37,821 nucleotides of DNA from Chryseobacterium polytrichastri (GCF_900142445.1 NZ_FRAV01000046.1:1-37821), one strand, 5' to 3'; counted from the first letter of the stretch, positions 24,581 to 32,697 are shown. Numbers and translations are program-made. Notes: generated by a model from the letters alone, not told the origin.

Positions 24581-25804
24581 TTATCGTGTTAATATACTGT
24601 CAAGATCCTTCCAAAACATTGGGTAAGATTTTTCTACAACATCTTCCTCTTCAATATTTAATTCTTTGATTAGGCAAAACGGAGCAAAGCTCATCGCCAT
24701 TCTGTGATCTTGGTAGGTTCCAATAGAAATGTTTTCTTGTGGCTGGTTGAACCCAATTGATTTGATGGTTAAATCTGTAATTTCCGTTTCTGTTCCCAGT
24801 TTTTGCAATTCGATATGCAATGCTGAAAGTCGATCGGTTTCTTTTACCTTTAAAGTTCCTAAGCCTGAAATGTCAAATGGAATTTTCAATGCTGACGCTG
24901 TTACACAAAGGGTTTGTGCGATGTCCGGACAATTATTCATATCCAAAATGATCTTTTCCGGAAATGAAAAATTAGGATCAGGCTGAAGTGTAAGCTTGTG
25001 TTCATCTTCTGAGTAAATGGTTTTAATCCCAAAAAACTCTTCATAAATTTTTGCAATCGCTGAATCTCCCTGAGTAGATTCTTTGTAAAAGCTTTTCAGA
25101 TGCATTGTTTCTCTTCCTAGCGCAGCAATAGAGTAGAAGTAAGAAGCAGAGCTCCAGTCACTTTCTACCTCGTAATTTACAATGGATGATTCATCATTTG
25201 CATTAAAAGGTTCCACTTTAATTGTGTTTCCTTCAAAGCTATTTTTAATTCCGAATTTTGTTAGAATATCCAATGTCATTTCAATATAAGACCTTGAAGT
25301 AACTTCACCTACAAGATTAATTTCTAATCCATTTTCTAATTTTCCTGCGATAAGCAAAAGAGAAGTGATGAATTGGCTTGAAATGTTGGCAGGAACATTC
25401 ACCTGAGTTTGAGTGATTTTCTTTCCTGTAATTTTTAAAGGAGGAAAACCTTCATTTTCCATGTATTCAATTTCTACACCCAGATCTTGAAGAGCGCTTA
25501 CCAAATTTTTGATAGGTCTTTCTTTCATTCTCTTTGATCCTGTAAGAATCGTAGTTTTTCCTTCTGCGATAGAATAGTAAGACGTAAGAAAACGCATTGC
25601 TGTTCCAGCGTGGTGAATGTCTACAACATCAGTAGTTTCAGACAATGCTTTTTTTAGCAATTGGGTATCCTGAGAGTTGGATAAATTCCCGATTTTTATG
25701 TTTGTAAACAGACTTTCTAAAATCAATAAACGATTCGAAATACTTTTCGAACCGCTAATTTGTACTGTTTTATTTCCTATGAGTGTTGATTTTTCTAGCT
25801 TCAT
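24581..25804 (-). CDS. aroA: 3-phosphoshikimate 1-carboxyvinyltransferase (EPSP synthase)
   Basis: A cytoplasmic enzyme of 407 residues for the sixth step of the shikimate pathway: it adds the enolpyruvyl group of PEP to shikimate-3-phosphate. Motifs: SGSKSISNRLLIL near the N terminus (the usual PGSKS-SNR), GTAMRFLTSY, SSQFITSLLLIA, NNCPDIAQTLCV, KETDRLSAL and YQDHRMAMSFAP. The start at MKLEKSTLIGNKTV is preferred: a Met 17 codons upstream (25855) would add residues encoded by a palindromic repeat and absent from the family. The length fits flavobacterial AroA proteins. It follows a MazG-like gene on the same strand; their gap holds that repeat. Confidence 0.95.
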   Translation of the reverse strand: MKLEKSTLIGNKTVQISGSKSISNRLLILESLFTNIKIGNLSNSQDTQLLKKALSETTDVVDIHHAGTAMRFLTSYYSIAEGKTTILTGSKRMKERPIKNLVSALQDLGVEIEYMENEGFPPLKITGKKITQTQVNVPANISSQFITSLLLIAGKLENGLEINLVGEVTSRSYIEMTLDILTKFGIKNSFEGNTIKVEPFNANDESSIVNYEVESDWSSASYFYSIAALGRETMHLKSFYKESTQGDSAIAKIYEEFFGIKTIYSEDEHKLTLQPDPNFSFPEKIILDMNNCPDIAQTLCVTASALKIPFDISGLGTLKVKETDRLSALHIELQKLGTETEITDLTIKSIGFNQPQENISIGTYQDHRMAMSFAPFCLIKELNIEEEDVVEKSYPMFWKDLDSILTR

Positions 25805-25826
25805 TATTTCTTCAGATTTTATATTG

Positions 25827-25872
25827 TAGACATCAGATTTCAAATAGTCTAGCATTTGAAATCTGACATCTA
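25827..25872. repeat. Palindromic repeat upstream of aroA, loop with TCTAGCA
   Basis: TCAGATTTCAAAT (25833-25845) and ATTTGAAATCTGA (25854-25866) are perfect inverted repeats; outer TAGA/TCTA extends them across a 2-base mismatch. The 8-base loop reads AGTCTAGC and with the next A forms TCTAGCA, the reverse complement of the heptamer repeated next to the rRNA operon. It lies in the gap between the MazG-like gene and aroA and could act as a terminator or mobile repeat. Confidence 0.65.
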
Positions 25873-25877
25873 GGATC

Positions 25878-26204
25878 TTATTTTAATTTTTCATTATTCT
25901 GATGACGATCCTTATCGCGATCAGTTTTTATTTTCATTTTTTTATCGAAAGCTTCCTGCAAATTCACTCCGGTTTGGTTGGCCAGACATAATGTTACAAA
26001 TAGTACATCAGCTAGTTCCTCTCCCAGATCTTTACTTTTATCGCTTTCTTTTTCACTTTGCTCACCATATCTTCTGGCAATAATTCTGGCAACTTCACCT
26101 ACTTCTTCAGTTAGCATCGCCATATTGGTCAGTTCATTGAAATAACGGACTCCAATTGTTTTTATCCATTCATCAACTTGCTGTTGCATATTTGTAATTT
26201 CCAT
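25878..26204 (-). CDS. MazG-like nucleotide pyrophosphohydrolase
   Basis: A 108-residue cytoplasmic protein of the all-alpha NTP pyrophosphohydrolase (MazG/dUTPase-like) superfamily. The metal-binding pattern is visible: MLTEEVGEVAR (EExxE) followed by DLGEELADVLFVTLC (ExxxD). Single-domain forms of this length hydrolyse non-standard or excess (d)NTPs to monophosphates, or act on related nucleotides. The exact substrate cannot be told. The start overlaps the stop of the beta-helix lipoprotein gene by one base (TAATG), which implies translational coupling. It is followed by aroA after a palindromic repeat. Confidence 0.88.
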   Translation of the reverse strand: MEITNMQQQVDEWIKTIGVRYFNELTNMAMLTEEVGEVARIIARRYGEQSEKESDKSKDLGEELADVLFVTLCLANQTGVNLQEAFDKKMKIKTDRDKDRHQNNEKLK

Positions 26205-27613
26205 TATTGATAGGCTCCAAGCGTTGGGTTAGTTGTTCTTGATACGTTAACGATGTCTGTAGGAACAGTTCCTGCAATTGTTGTATTTCCTTTTCCTCTT
26301 GCGAAAGAATTAGGTTTTACTCGAAGATTCAGATGTGCTGTAAAATAATTAACAAACTGAGGATCTTCGTTTTTGAAACTCTGAATTACACTTGTATTAT
26401 TATCAAATGGGAAACCTGCTTCTGTAGTTCCAGAATATTTCAGCAAACTATTTTGAATAATAAAATTAAACTGCTGTCCAGGAGTTTGTTCGAAATTTAC
26501 AGCGTTATCTCTGTCAGAGTAGACAATACTGTTTCTTATATTCAGTTGTTGTAATGCTCCCTGGTCGGTTTGTCCGGCATCATTCTTCCATTCATTGGTT
26601 GCAAAAATTCCGTTTCTGTTCATAGAAGAAAGTACCCTAGAGTAATTAGCAATTGTAGCATGCGTATATGTATGGTTTCCACCGAGGAAGATTCCTATGC
26701 AAGATTCTCCACAGTTGTTCATTACTAAGTTTTTAGCGTTTACGGTAGAGCCAACAGCGTAGATTCCATATTCTTGGAATGTATGAATGAAAGAGTTGCT
26801 GATGGTTGCATTAGTTTGTCTCATATCTAAACCTCTTGTTCCTCCGAAAAGTCTTGCGTGGTTCATGTTAAGCGTTGAGTTGGCTGCCATTCTGATAGAG
26901 TTCCAGTTTTTAGGAAGCGTATCATGGTCGGCATCATTTCTGTCTCCTCTAAGAATAACTTCTTTGTCTAAGATTCCATTAATATTTAATGTAGATCCTG
27001 TAGAAACTTTCATTCCGCTATTTTTATGGAAATATACTTTTGTTCCTGCCTGAATATTTAATACAACATTTGGGTTGACGGTAAGGTCTCCATAAATGAT
27101 CTTAGCTTTATCATTATTCCAGGTCGTGTTATTGGTGATAAGGTTTGGATTGGTAGGTGTTTGAATAAAAAACTCAGCATCCTGAACCACAGAAAATAAA
27201 GTAACGTGTTGTTGACCAGCCGGACTGGTGAAAATCACTCGGTCTTCAGCAATAGCTTCCGGACCTGTGGCCTGTGGAGCAATTTCAACAAAAATATAAA
27301 GACTGTCTTTTTTTCTTAACGGAACATCTTTAAAATCATATCCTGGTTTTCCGTCTACATTTATTTTATATAAAGAGGTTGCCCCTTTTTCAAGATTAAT
27401 TCTTGGGATTAAAATATCCTTATTTTCATTATTGTATACTTTTACAACGTAGGTTTCAGAACGAACCTGATGATATACGGTATCGCAAAATACAGTATCT
27501 CTTGAGAAGCTAAGTTGCTGTGAAGGAGCATCAAAGCTGATATCGTCCTTGTTGCATGATACTACAATAAGAAGCATCCAAAAGGAAAGGGCCAGTAATA
27601 ATTTGAATTTCAT
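26204..27613 (-). CDS. Right-handed beta-helix surface lipoprotein
   Basis: A 469-residue lipoprotein: hydrophobic signal (LLLALSFWMLLIVV) with lipobox VVSC (Cys20) and mature start NKDDISFD. Residues about 30-180 form a beta-sandwich-like part (VFCDTVYHQVRSETYVVKVYN; SLYIFVEIAPQATGP). Residues about 180-460 show parallel beta-helix character (INIQAGTKVYFHKNSGMKVS-like turns, NSFIHTFQEYGIYAVGSTVNAKNLVMNNC). It resembles flavobacterial lipoproteins annotated only as beta-helix repeat proteins; binding or degrading surface polymers is possible but not shown. A TAAATTTG box lies 25 bases upstream. The stop overlaps the start of the MazG-like gene by one base, so it leads that operon. Confidence 0.85.
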   Translation of the reverse strand: MKFKLLLALSFWMLLIVVSCNKDDISFDAPSQQLSFSRDTVFCDTVYHQVRSETYVVKVYNNENKDILIPRINLEKGATSLYKINVDGKPGYDFKDVPLRKKDSLYIFVEIAPQATGPEAIAEDRVIFTSPAGQQHVTLFSVVQDAEFFIQTPTNPNLITNNTTWNNDKAKIIYGDLTVNPNVVLNIQAGTKVYFHKNSGMKVSTGSTLNINGILDKEVILRGDRNDADHDTLPKNWNSIRMAANSTLNMNHARLFGGTRGLDMRQTNATISNSFIHTFQEYGIYAVGSTVNAKNLVMNNCGESCIGIFLGGNHTYTHATIANYSRVLSSMNRNGIFATNEWKNDAGQTDQGALQQLNIRNSIVYSDRDNAVNFEQTPGQQFNFIIQNSLLKYSGTTEAGFPFDNNTSVIQSFKNEDPQFVNYFTAHLNLRVKPNSFARGKGNTTIAGTVPTDIVNVSRTTNPTLGAYQ

Positions 27614-27638
27614 CGAAATTAAAGTTTAATATAGATTT

Positions 27639-27646
27639 CAAATTTA
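27639..27646 (-). promoter_or_regulatory. Probable -7 box (TAAATTTG) of the beta-helix-mazG-aroA operon
   Basis: On the minus strand TAAATTTG fits TAnnTTTG and ends 25 bases before the lipoprotein start codon. It is divergent from the L31 promoter. A -33 element is not evident. Confidence 0.45.
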
Positions 27647-27694
27647 ACGAAAATACTTTAATTTTCTTATCATGAAAAAAATATTGGGTGAGTA

Positions 27695-27725
27695 TTTGGA
27701 AATTAAAAAAAATATTGTATTTTTG
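27695..27725 (+). promoter_or_regulatory. Promoter of the L31 gene (TTTG-N19-TATTTTTG)
   Basis: TTTG at 27695-27698 and TATTTTTG at 27718-27725 are separated by 19 bases, an exact match to the Bacteroidota vegetative promoter. The transcript start would be near 27732, leaving a leader of about 67 bases before the ribosomal protein start codon. Confidence 0.85.
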
Positions 27726-27798
27726 CAGCCTAAAATTAGCAGAGAAATATCCATTACTATTTCGAAAGCAGAACTTTAATTTTTTAAAAAATTGTATT

Positions 27799-28050
27799 AT
27801 GAAAAACGGAATTCACCCAGAAAATTATAGACTTGTTGTTTTCAAAGATATGAGTAACGACGAGGTGTTTCTTTGCAAATCTACTGCAGAGACAAAAGAT
27901 ACTATCGAGTATGAAGGACAAGAGTACCCTTTGCTTAAAATGGAAATCTCTTCTACTTCTCACCCTTTCTACACAGGAAAAGTGAAGTTGGTTGATACTG
28001 CAGGTAGAGTAGACAAGTTCATGAATAAGTACAAGAAATTCTCTAAGTAA
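27799..28050 (+). CDS. rpmE2: 50S ribosomal protein L31, type B
   Basis: An 83-residue ribosomal protein beginning MKNGIHPENYRLVVFKD and containing SHPFYTGKVKLVDTAGRVDKF, the conserved L31 signature. It lacks the CxxC zinc motif of type A L31, so it is the zinc-independent type B form. The open frame extends 37 codons further upstream (to 27688), but the start used here gives the family N terminus, and the upstream part overlaps the promoter. A promoter matching the consensus precedes it and a strong terminator follows, so it is a single-gene unit. Confidence 0.97.
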   Translation: MKNGIHPENYRLVVFKDMSNDEVFLCKSTAETKDTIEYEGQEYPLLKMEISSTSHPFYTGKVKLVDTAGRVDKFMNKYKKFSK

Positions 28051-28072
28051 TTTTTTGAACCTCAAAAATACT

Positions 28073-28104
28073 AAAGTCTTCCAATTATTTGGAAGACTTT
28101 TTTT
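28073..28104 (+). terminator. Terminator of the L31 gene
   Basis: AAAGTCTTCCAA pairs perfectly with TTGGAAGACTTT around a TTAT loop and is followed by a T tract, 22 bases after the L31 stop codon. Confidence 0.93.
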
Positions 28105-28159
28105 ATTGCTTTTCGGTGGAAATTAAAGCAGAGAAGTTAAAAGTTAGTGTTACTATTTG

Positions 28160-28167
28160 TATTTTTG
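28160..28167 (+). promoter_or_regulatory. Possible -7 box (TATTTTTG) for the GlmU-like gene
   Basis: TATTTTTG lies 67 bases before the start codon of the GlmU-like gene. No good -33 element is visible at 19-21 bases, so this is a partial match. Confidence 0.45.
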
Positions 28168-28234
28168 CGTTAGGCGGGAATGAAAATGATTCAGTCATAA
28201 ACTTCTAGCCTTTAATATCTAACTTATTATCAAA

Positions 28235-29395
28235 ATGCAATTAGTATTTTCAGATGCACAATATTGGGAAGATTTTCTTCCGCTTACTTTTACACGTCCC
28301 GTTGCCGAAATGCGATGCGGAATTCTTACGTTCGCCGAAAGATGGCAGAAAATCTTAGAAAACACAGACGTTTCTTATTTCACGGAAAATTATTTACAAG
28401 GTAAATTCAGAAATCCGGAAGATAAAGAAAGTCTTTTTCTAGTCACTAACTTTTTACCTACTGAAAACATTGTTCAGCAAATTAAAGAGCTGAAACAAGG
28501 GGAGGCTTTGGTGTATGAAGACGAACTGATTGCAGCAAAGATCAATATGAAAGATTTTTCGCTTCATCAGATCGAAAAAATGACGGATATTAAAGAAGAG
28601 CTTGTTTTCTTTAAAAAGCCAACCGACTTATTTACGTATAATGATAAAGCAATTGATTTCGATTTTGAATTGCTTACAAAAGGAAGAGTTTCTCAGGAAC
28701 TTTCTTCTACCAACGGATTTTTAGGAGATAAAAAAGATCTGTTTATTGAAGAGGGTGCAGAAATTGAGTTTTCTACCATCAATACTAAAACAGGAAAAAT
28801 TTACATTGGTAAAAATGCTGAGGTCATGGAAGGTTGTAATCTTCGTGGTCCGATTTCGCTTGGGGATAATTCTAAATTTAATTTAGGGGCTAAGATTTAT
28901 GGAGCTACAACGATTGGTCCGCATTGTAAAGTGGGCGGTGAAGTTAGCAATATCATTATTTTTGGTTATTCCAGTAAAGGGCATGATGGATTTATAGGAA
29001 ACTCGGTGATTGGAGAATGGTGCAATTTTGGAGCAGATACCAATTCTTCTAATCTTAAAAATAATTACGGACACGTTAAACTTTGGAATTACAGAACCAA
29101 AGCTTTTGAAGATACAGGATTGCAATTTGCCGGAGTGATTATGGGTGACCATTCTAAAACAGCGATCAATACTCAGTTAAATACAGGAACAATTGTAGGT
29201 GTTGCTTCTAATATTTTTAAAGCAGGCTTTCCTCCCAATCTTATAGAGAATTTTTCTTGGGGTGGATTTAAAGATGATGAAAAATTTAAATTAGATAAAG
29301 CATACGAGGTTGCAGAGAAAGCCATGGCAAGAAGAAAAGTACCTTTAACAGATGATGATAAAGCTATTTTGAAATATGTTTTTGAAACGTATTAA
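28235..29395 (+). CDS. GlmU-like sugar-nucleotidyltransferase family protein with left-handed beta-helix
   Basis: A 386-residue cytoplasmic protein. The N-terminal part (about 1-130, LVFSDAQYWEDFLPLTFTRPVAEMR) is of the divergent GlmU-like nucleotidyltransferase type seen in Bacteroidota and lacks the canonical LAAGxGTRM signature. The C-terminal part (about 150-350) carries hexapeptide repeats of a left-handed beta-helix (IYIGKNAEVMEGCNLRGPISLGDNSKFNLGAKIYGATTIGPHCKVGG). The overall form matches a widespread Bacteroidetes GlmU-family protein with unknown substrate; it is not the housekeeping UDP-GlcNAc enzyme on motif grounds. It has its own terminator and no operon partner. Confidence 0.85.
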   Translation: MQLVFSDAQYWEDFLPLTFTRPVAEMRCGILTFAERWQKILENTDVSYFTENYLQGKFRNPEDKESLFLVTNFLPTENIVQQIKELKQGEALVYEDELIAAKINMKDFSLHQIEKMTDIKEELVFFKKPTDLFTYNDKAIDFDFELLTKGRVSQELSSTNGFLGDKKDLFIEEGAEIEFSTINTKTGKIYIGKNAEVMEGCNLRGPISLGDNSKFNLGAKIYGATTIGPHCKVGGEVSNIIIFGYSSKGHDGFIGNSVIGEWCNFGADTNSSNLKNNYGHVKLWNYRTKAFEDTGLQFAGVIMGDHSKTAINTQLNTGTIVGVASNIFKAGFPPNLIENFSWGGFKDDEKFKLDKAYEVAEKAMARRKVPLTDDDKAILKYVFETY

Positions 29396-29407
29396 TATAT
29401 GATAAAC

Positions 29408-29436
29408 AAAAACTTCAAAATATTTGAAGTTTTTTT
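29408..29436 (+). terminator. Terminator of the GlmU-like gene
   Basis: AAACTTCAAA and TTTGAAGTTT form a 10-bp stem with a 3-base loop, followed by a T tract, 15 bases after the stop codon. Confidence 0.88.
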
Positions 29437-29493
29437 CATTTATGATGTAATAGAATTAATTTTTTAATTGTCTTACTAATAGAAACAAAACTC

Positions 29494-30003
29494 ATGACCC
29501 AAGAAACTTTTAAGGATACGGTATTCATTCTCAAAAATGAGATGTATCGCTTTGCGAAAAGATTTGTTATGAGCAGCGATGAAGCAGAAGATGTTGTACA
29601 GGATCTTATGATTAAGTTTTGGCAAAAAAAAGAGGAGCTGGCACAGTTTGGGAATTTAAAATCCTATGCTTTGAAAGCTGTCCGGAACGAGTGTTTGAAC
29701 AGGCTCAAACACCACGACGTAAGGCAGGGCTTTGCAGATATGCAATTACACCGGTCCGAGCTTTACAGTATGGAAGTGAATAATTTAAAAGAACACATTA
29801 TTGGTTTTATTAATGAGCTTCCGGAGAAACAAAAAATGGTAATCCATTTAAAAGATGTAGAAGAGTATGAGGTTTCTGAAATTTCTGAAATGCTGGAAAT
29901 GGAAGAAAATGCAGTAAGAGTAAATCTTATGCGAGCAAGACAAAAAGTAAAAGAACAAATCTCACAATTGATGAATTATGAACAACGACAAATTTCAAGA
30001 TAA
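29494..30003 (+). CDS. ECF-type RNA polymerase sigma factor
   Basis: A 169-residue sigma-70 family factor of the extracytoplasmic-function type. Region 2 is seen at about 12-75 (RFVMSSDEAEDVVQDLMIKFW, NLKSYALKAVRNECLNRLK), and region 4 at about 105-160 (LPEKQKMVIHLKDVEEYEVSEISEMLEMEENAVRVNLMRARQKV) as a helix-turn-helix for -35 recognition. Regions 1.1, 1.2 and 3 are absent, as expected. It overlaps by 26 bases the next gene, a single-pass membrane protein that is likely its anti-sigma factor. The genes that follow encode exported DUF4252/GIN proteins, which are the most likely regulated targets, though this is inferred. Confidence 0.93.
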   Translation: MTQETFKDTVFILKNEMYRFAKRFVMSSDEAEDVVQDLMIKFWQKKEELAQFGNLKSYALKAVRNECLNRLKHHDVRQGFADMQLHRSELYSMEVNNLKEHIIGFINELPEKQKMVIHLKDVEEYEVSEISEMLEMEENAVRVNLMRARQKVKEQISQLMNYEQRQISR

Positions 30004-30637
30004 ATACGACGAAGTCTTCCAGCAGATAAAGGAAGAGAAAATGGACTGGGATTTTGAAGATTTTCTTCAAAAAGCAGAAGGCGGAACATCTGAAAATAAA
30101 GAAACTCCCATCATTCCGCTTACTACAAAAGCGAAACCTTCTTTCCCAAAATGGTTTTGGATGGCTGCAAGTGTAGCTTTGGTTTTTGGTGTTGGTCTTA
30201 TTTTTAAAGAGAATCAAAATACAGCAGTAAAAGATAAAGCGCAGCTGGTTGAGAATCAAATTAGACAACAGAAAAAAGATTTCATCGAAGAAAATAATGA
30301 TCATCAAGGGCAGGTGGCAGTAGCTATTCCTAATGATTCTATTGCTGAAGCTAAAAAAGATTCGATTTTTCAGGGAAATTCAGTAGCTGAAAAAGATGTT
30401 TTAGATGATATCTTACCTAAAAAAGGAAGATTGAAAAAAGAAAGAAGACCAAAATTTGTTAGCAACTCTTCTAAAAAAGATTCTTTAGGATACAAAAATT
30501 CTTATGTGATTGTAAACGGTAAAAGAATCGACAACGTAGAAGAAGCTATTAATGTGACTAAGTATTCATTTCAAATATTTGCAAATAACGTAAGTGAAAA
30601 ATTAGCGCAACCCAAAGTGATGGATGACGATTACTAA
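29978..30637 (+). CDS. Putative membrane anti-sigma factor
   Basis: A 219-residue protein with an N-terminal cytoplasmic part (1-65; DKYDEVFQQIKEEKMDWDFEDFLQKAE), one transmembrane helix (about 66-82; FWMAASVALVFGVGLIF) and a Lys-rich extracytoplasmic part. It overlaps the sigma gene by 26 bases in another frame. This layout is that of sigma/anti-sigma pairs in flavobacteria. No zinc-binding ZAS motif (HxxxCxxC) is seen, so it would be an atypical anti-sigma factor. The C terminus has VIVNGKRIDNVEEA, reminiscent of domains in flavobacterial TonB-linked proteins. Function is inferred from context. Confidence 0.75.
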   Translation: MNNDKFQDKYDEVFQQIKEEKMDWDFEDFLQKAEGGTSENKETPIIPLTTKAKPSFPKWFWMAASVALVFGVGLIFKENQNTAVKDKAQLVENQIRQQKKDFIEENNDHQGQVAVAIPNDSIAEAKKDSIFQGNSVAEKDVLDDILPKKGRLKKERRPKFVSNSSKKDSLGYKNSYVIVNGKRIDNVEEAINVTKYSFQIFANNVSEKLAQPKVMDDDY

Positions 30638-30706
30638 CTAAAAAAAACAAAAGATTTATGAACCTGATCAGGCATTAATCAACTCAGAAAAAATAAAAAT
30701 TGACTC

Positions 30707-31987
30707 ATGAAAAAAATATTGATAATATTCGCATTTGTTTTTTCCCATTTCTATAATGTGTATGGACAAGGAGACAAATTTGATAAACTGTTTGAAAAAT
30801 ATCAGGAAGTAGAAGGAGTGACTTCTATTAAGATTGCAAAACCCATGTTTGGGATGCTAAGTAGCCTTAATATTGATGATGCCCAACTGGATCAGATTAA
30901 GCCATTATTGGCAAAAATAAACGGATTAAAAGTCTTGATCACGGAAAATCCGGAAAAAGCCAATAGTACTGAAGGAAAAAAGGTTCAGGGTAATCTGATG
31001 CAATTAAGCAAAGACATTTCTTCGTATTTAAAAACGTTGAAGTACAGTGAAATAATGTCTATAAATAATTCCGGAGCGAAAATAAAGTTTCTTTCTTCGG
31101 AAGCTAAAGACGGAATTTTGGATGATTTGCTGTTAAGTATCAACAGTGACAGCGGAGAAAATATTCTCGTAATGCTTGACGGAAAACTCTCGATGGATGA
31201 TGTGAGTAAGATCATTAATTCAAGCGAAACAAAATTATATCCGACAAGTAATACAAAAAGTAGTCTGACTTCGCAGAATAATCCTTCTTATTTAAATGGT
31301 GAAGCCAGAAATGTGGGAGAGTTCTCGGGAATTCATGTAAGCACTGGTGTAAATGTAGTTTACAAACAGGAAAGTCCTACCAATGTTAAAGTAATTGCAG
31401 ATGCAGACAAACTTCAATATGTTATTACTAAGGTTGAAAATGGTATTCTGAAAGTATATATTGATAACAAAGGAGTTAGAAACTTAAGGTTTAAGAATTT
31501 AAGTGTGAATGTTTCTTCTCCAAGAATGAATAGTATCAAGGCCTCATCAGGTGCCAATTTCTCAACGGTAAACTCTGTTAAGGAAAATAATCTTACGATT
31601 GATGCTTCTTCAGGATCTACAGTGAAAGGAAAATTCAATATATCCAATACCACGAACGTTGAGGCAACTTCAGGTTCTATTGTTAAAGCTGAGGTTGATT
31701 CTAAAGATTTTGTATTAAAAGCCTCAAGCGGTTCTGATACAAGTTTTGAAGGACAGGTAACGGCTGCTGTATTTGATATCAGTAGTGGAGCGCTTTGTAA
31801 AGCTGAAAATCTAAAGTCAAGCATTGTTGAGGCAGAATCTACATCTGGTGCAAGTCTTTCTGTAAATGTTAGTGAAACATTAAAGGTAAGAGCGTCTTCT
31901 GGAGGTTTGGTAAAGTATAAAGGAAATCCTGAGATTACTTCAAATATCAGTAAAAACTCTGGCGGAACATTAAAGCCAATCAACTAA
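30707..31987 (+). CDS. DUF4252-GIN (DUF2807) fusion, exported
   Basis: A 426-residue exported protein; signal peptide (ILIIFAFVFSHFYNVYGQ). Residues about 22-175 match DUF4252 (DKFDKLFEKYQEVEGVTSIKIAKPMFGML; later ILVMLDGKLSMDDVSKII). Residues about 205-426 match the GIN/DUF2807 domain, a right-handed beta-solenoid of repeated 'S-SSG-' turns (VGEFSGIHVSTGVNVVYKQ; ASSGANF; ASSGSTV; TSGSIV; SSGSDTSFEG). No lipobox. These domains are often encoded separately; the fusion links them physically. It follows the sigma/anti-sigma pair by 69 bases and precedes a DUF4252 lipoprotein gene by 12. Likely acts in the periplasm or on the outer membrane; the biochemical role is unknown. Confidence 0.85.
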   Translation: MKKILIIFAFVFSHFYNVYGQGDKFDKLFEKYQEVEGVTSIKIAKPMFGMLSSLNIDDAQLDQIKPLLAKINGLKVLITENPEKANSTEGKKVQGNLMQLSKDISSYLKTLKYSEIMSINNSGAKIKFLSSEAKDGILDDLLLSINSDSGENILVMLDGKLSMDDVSKIINSSETKLYPTSNTKSSLTSQNNPSYLNGEARNVGEFSGIHVSTGVNVVYKQESPTNVKVIADADKLQYVITKVENGILKVYIDNKGVRNLRFKNLSVNVSSPRMNSIKASSGANFSTVNSVKENNLTIDASSGSTVKGKFNISNTTNVEATSGSIVKAEVDSKDFVLKASSGSDTSFEGQVTAAVFDISSGALCKAENLKSSIVEAESTSGASLSVNVSETLKVRASSGGLVKYKGNPEITSNISKNSGGTLKPIN

Positions 31988-31999
31988 AAATCATTTGCC

Positions 32000-32503
32000 A
32001 TGAAAACTTTAAAAAACATCTTTCTATTAGCTTGTGCAATGTTCCTATTGCAATCATGTGTAGTATCTCACAGACCTAATATGGATTTTTTCAGCAATTC
32101 AGATTATGATTTTAAAGGAGCAAGGTTTGAAAGTGTCAACGTACCGATGTTTTTAGCGAAACCTTTTATTAAGAAGGCTTTGAAAGAAAAAGGGGAGGAT
32201 GAAGAATTGTTGAATCTGGTTAATAAAGTTTCTAAAATTAAAGTATTAACCGTGGAAAATGGTGATCCCGCAATGTTGAAAGATTATGCCAGCTATTTAA
32301 ATAAAAACAATTACGAAGATTGGGCAAGCATAAAACACGATGGAGATAATGTGAATATCCGTGTAAAACAAAAAGGAGAAATGATCAAAAATATGTTGAT
32401 TACGGTAAAATCCGATAAAGAATTGGTTTTTGTAGATGTAAGAGGAAGCTTTACAGCAGATGATATTACAAAAATGATCAGTTCTGCAGCTGATAAAAAA
32501 TAA
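32000..32503 (+). CDS. DUF4252 lipoprotein
   Basis: A 167-residue lipoprotein with lipobox LQSC (Cys20; mature CVVSHRPNMDFFSNSD). The rest matches the DUF4252 region of the preceding fusion protein: RFESVNVPMFLAKPFIKKALKEKGEDEELLNLVNKVSKIKVLTVENGD, then VKSDKELVFVDVRGSFTADDITKMI, with the same closing pattern of a strand followed by an 'L/F-DDI/V-K-I' helix. It starts 12 bases after the fusion gene, so it is in the same operon. The role is unknown. A hairpin terminator follows 37 bases after its stop. Confidence 0.85.
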   Translation: MKTLKNIFLLACAMFLLQSCVVSHRPNMDFFSNSDYDFKGARFESVNVPMFLAKPFIKKALKEKGEDEELLNLVNKVSKIKVLTVENGDPAMLKDYASYLNKNNYEDWASIKHDGDNVNIRVKQKGEMIKNMLITVKSDKELVFVDVRGSFTADDITKMISSAADKK

Positions 32504-32505
32504 TT

Positions 32506-32567
32506 AAACCCTTCATATACTCAATTATTTTGTACAAGTAAGCCGTTCCTCATATGAACGGCTTTTT
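32506..32567 (+). repeat. Terminator unit, copy 1 of a diverged direct repeat
   Basis: This 62-base segment begins AACCCTTCATATAC, contains TTATTTTGTACAAG and ends in a hairpin (AAGCCGTTC with GAACGGCTT, loop CTCATAT, 32540-32564) and a T run. It terminates the sigma-DUF4252 transcript. The same layout returns 242 bases downstream at 32748-32811. Confidence 0.85.
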
Positions 32568-32683
32568 ATAGATAGAATGTTTAATGTTTAAATTGATTTA
32601 ATCATATTGGATAATATTTTTAATTTAATATTAAATTAAGATTAAAATAATTATATAGAATATGTTTTTATGTATTTCTGAAG

Positions 32684-32691
32684 TATTTTTG
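32684..32691 (+). promoter_or_regulatory. -7 box (TATTTTTG) of a possible small RNA gene
   Basis: TATTTTTG lies in the middle of a gene-free 400-base region, about 120 bases before a second hairpin terminator. No coding start follows before the terminator. The -33 region is unclear. Confidence 0.5.
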
Positions 32692-32697
32692 CAGAGA

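Noticed and set aside
25804..25855. Longer start of aroA (17 extra codons)
   Set aside because: The extra part is encoded by a palindromic repeat and is not part of the EPSP synthase fold.
27688..27799. Longer start of the L31 gene (37 extra codons)
   Set aside because: It overlaps the promoter; the family N terminus MKNGIHPENY begins at 27799.
29927..30307. 126-codon frame antisense to the anti-sigma-like gene
   Set aside because: The product is a run of Phe, Ile and Leu residues, an artefact of the Lys- and Glu-rich sense strand.
30663..30672. CCTGATCAGG palindrome upstream of the DUF4252-GIN gene as an operator
   Set aside because: A single 10-base palindrome with no second copy nearby is too weak to call.
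31414..31983. 189-codon frame antisense to the DUF4252-GIN gene
   Set aside because: It mirrors the repeated Ser and Gly codons of the GIN domain; no start context or family features.
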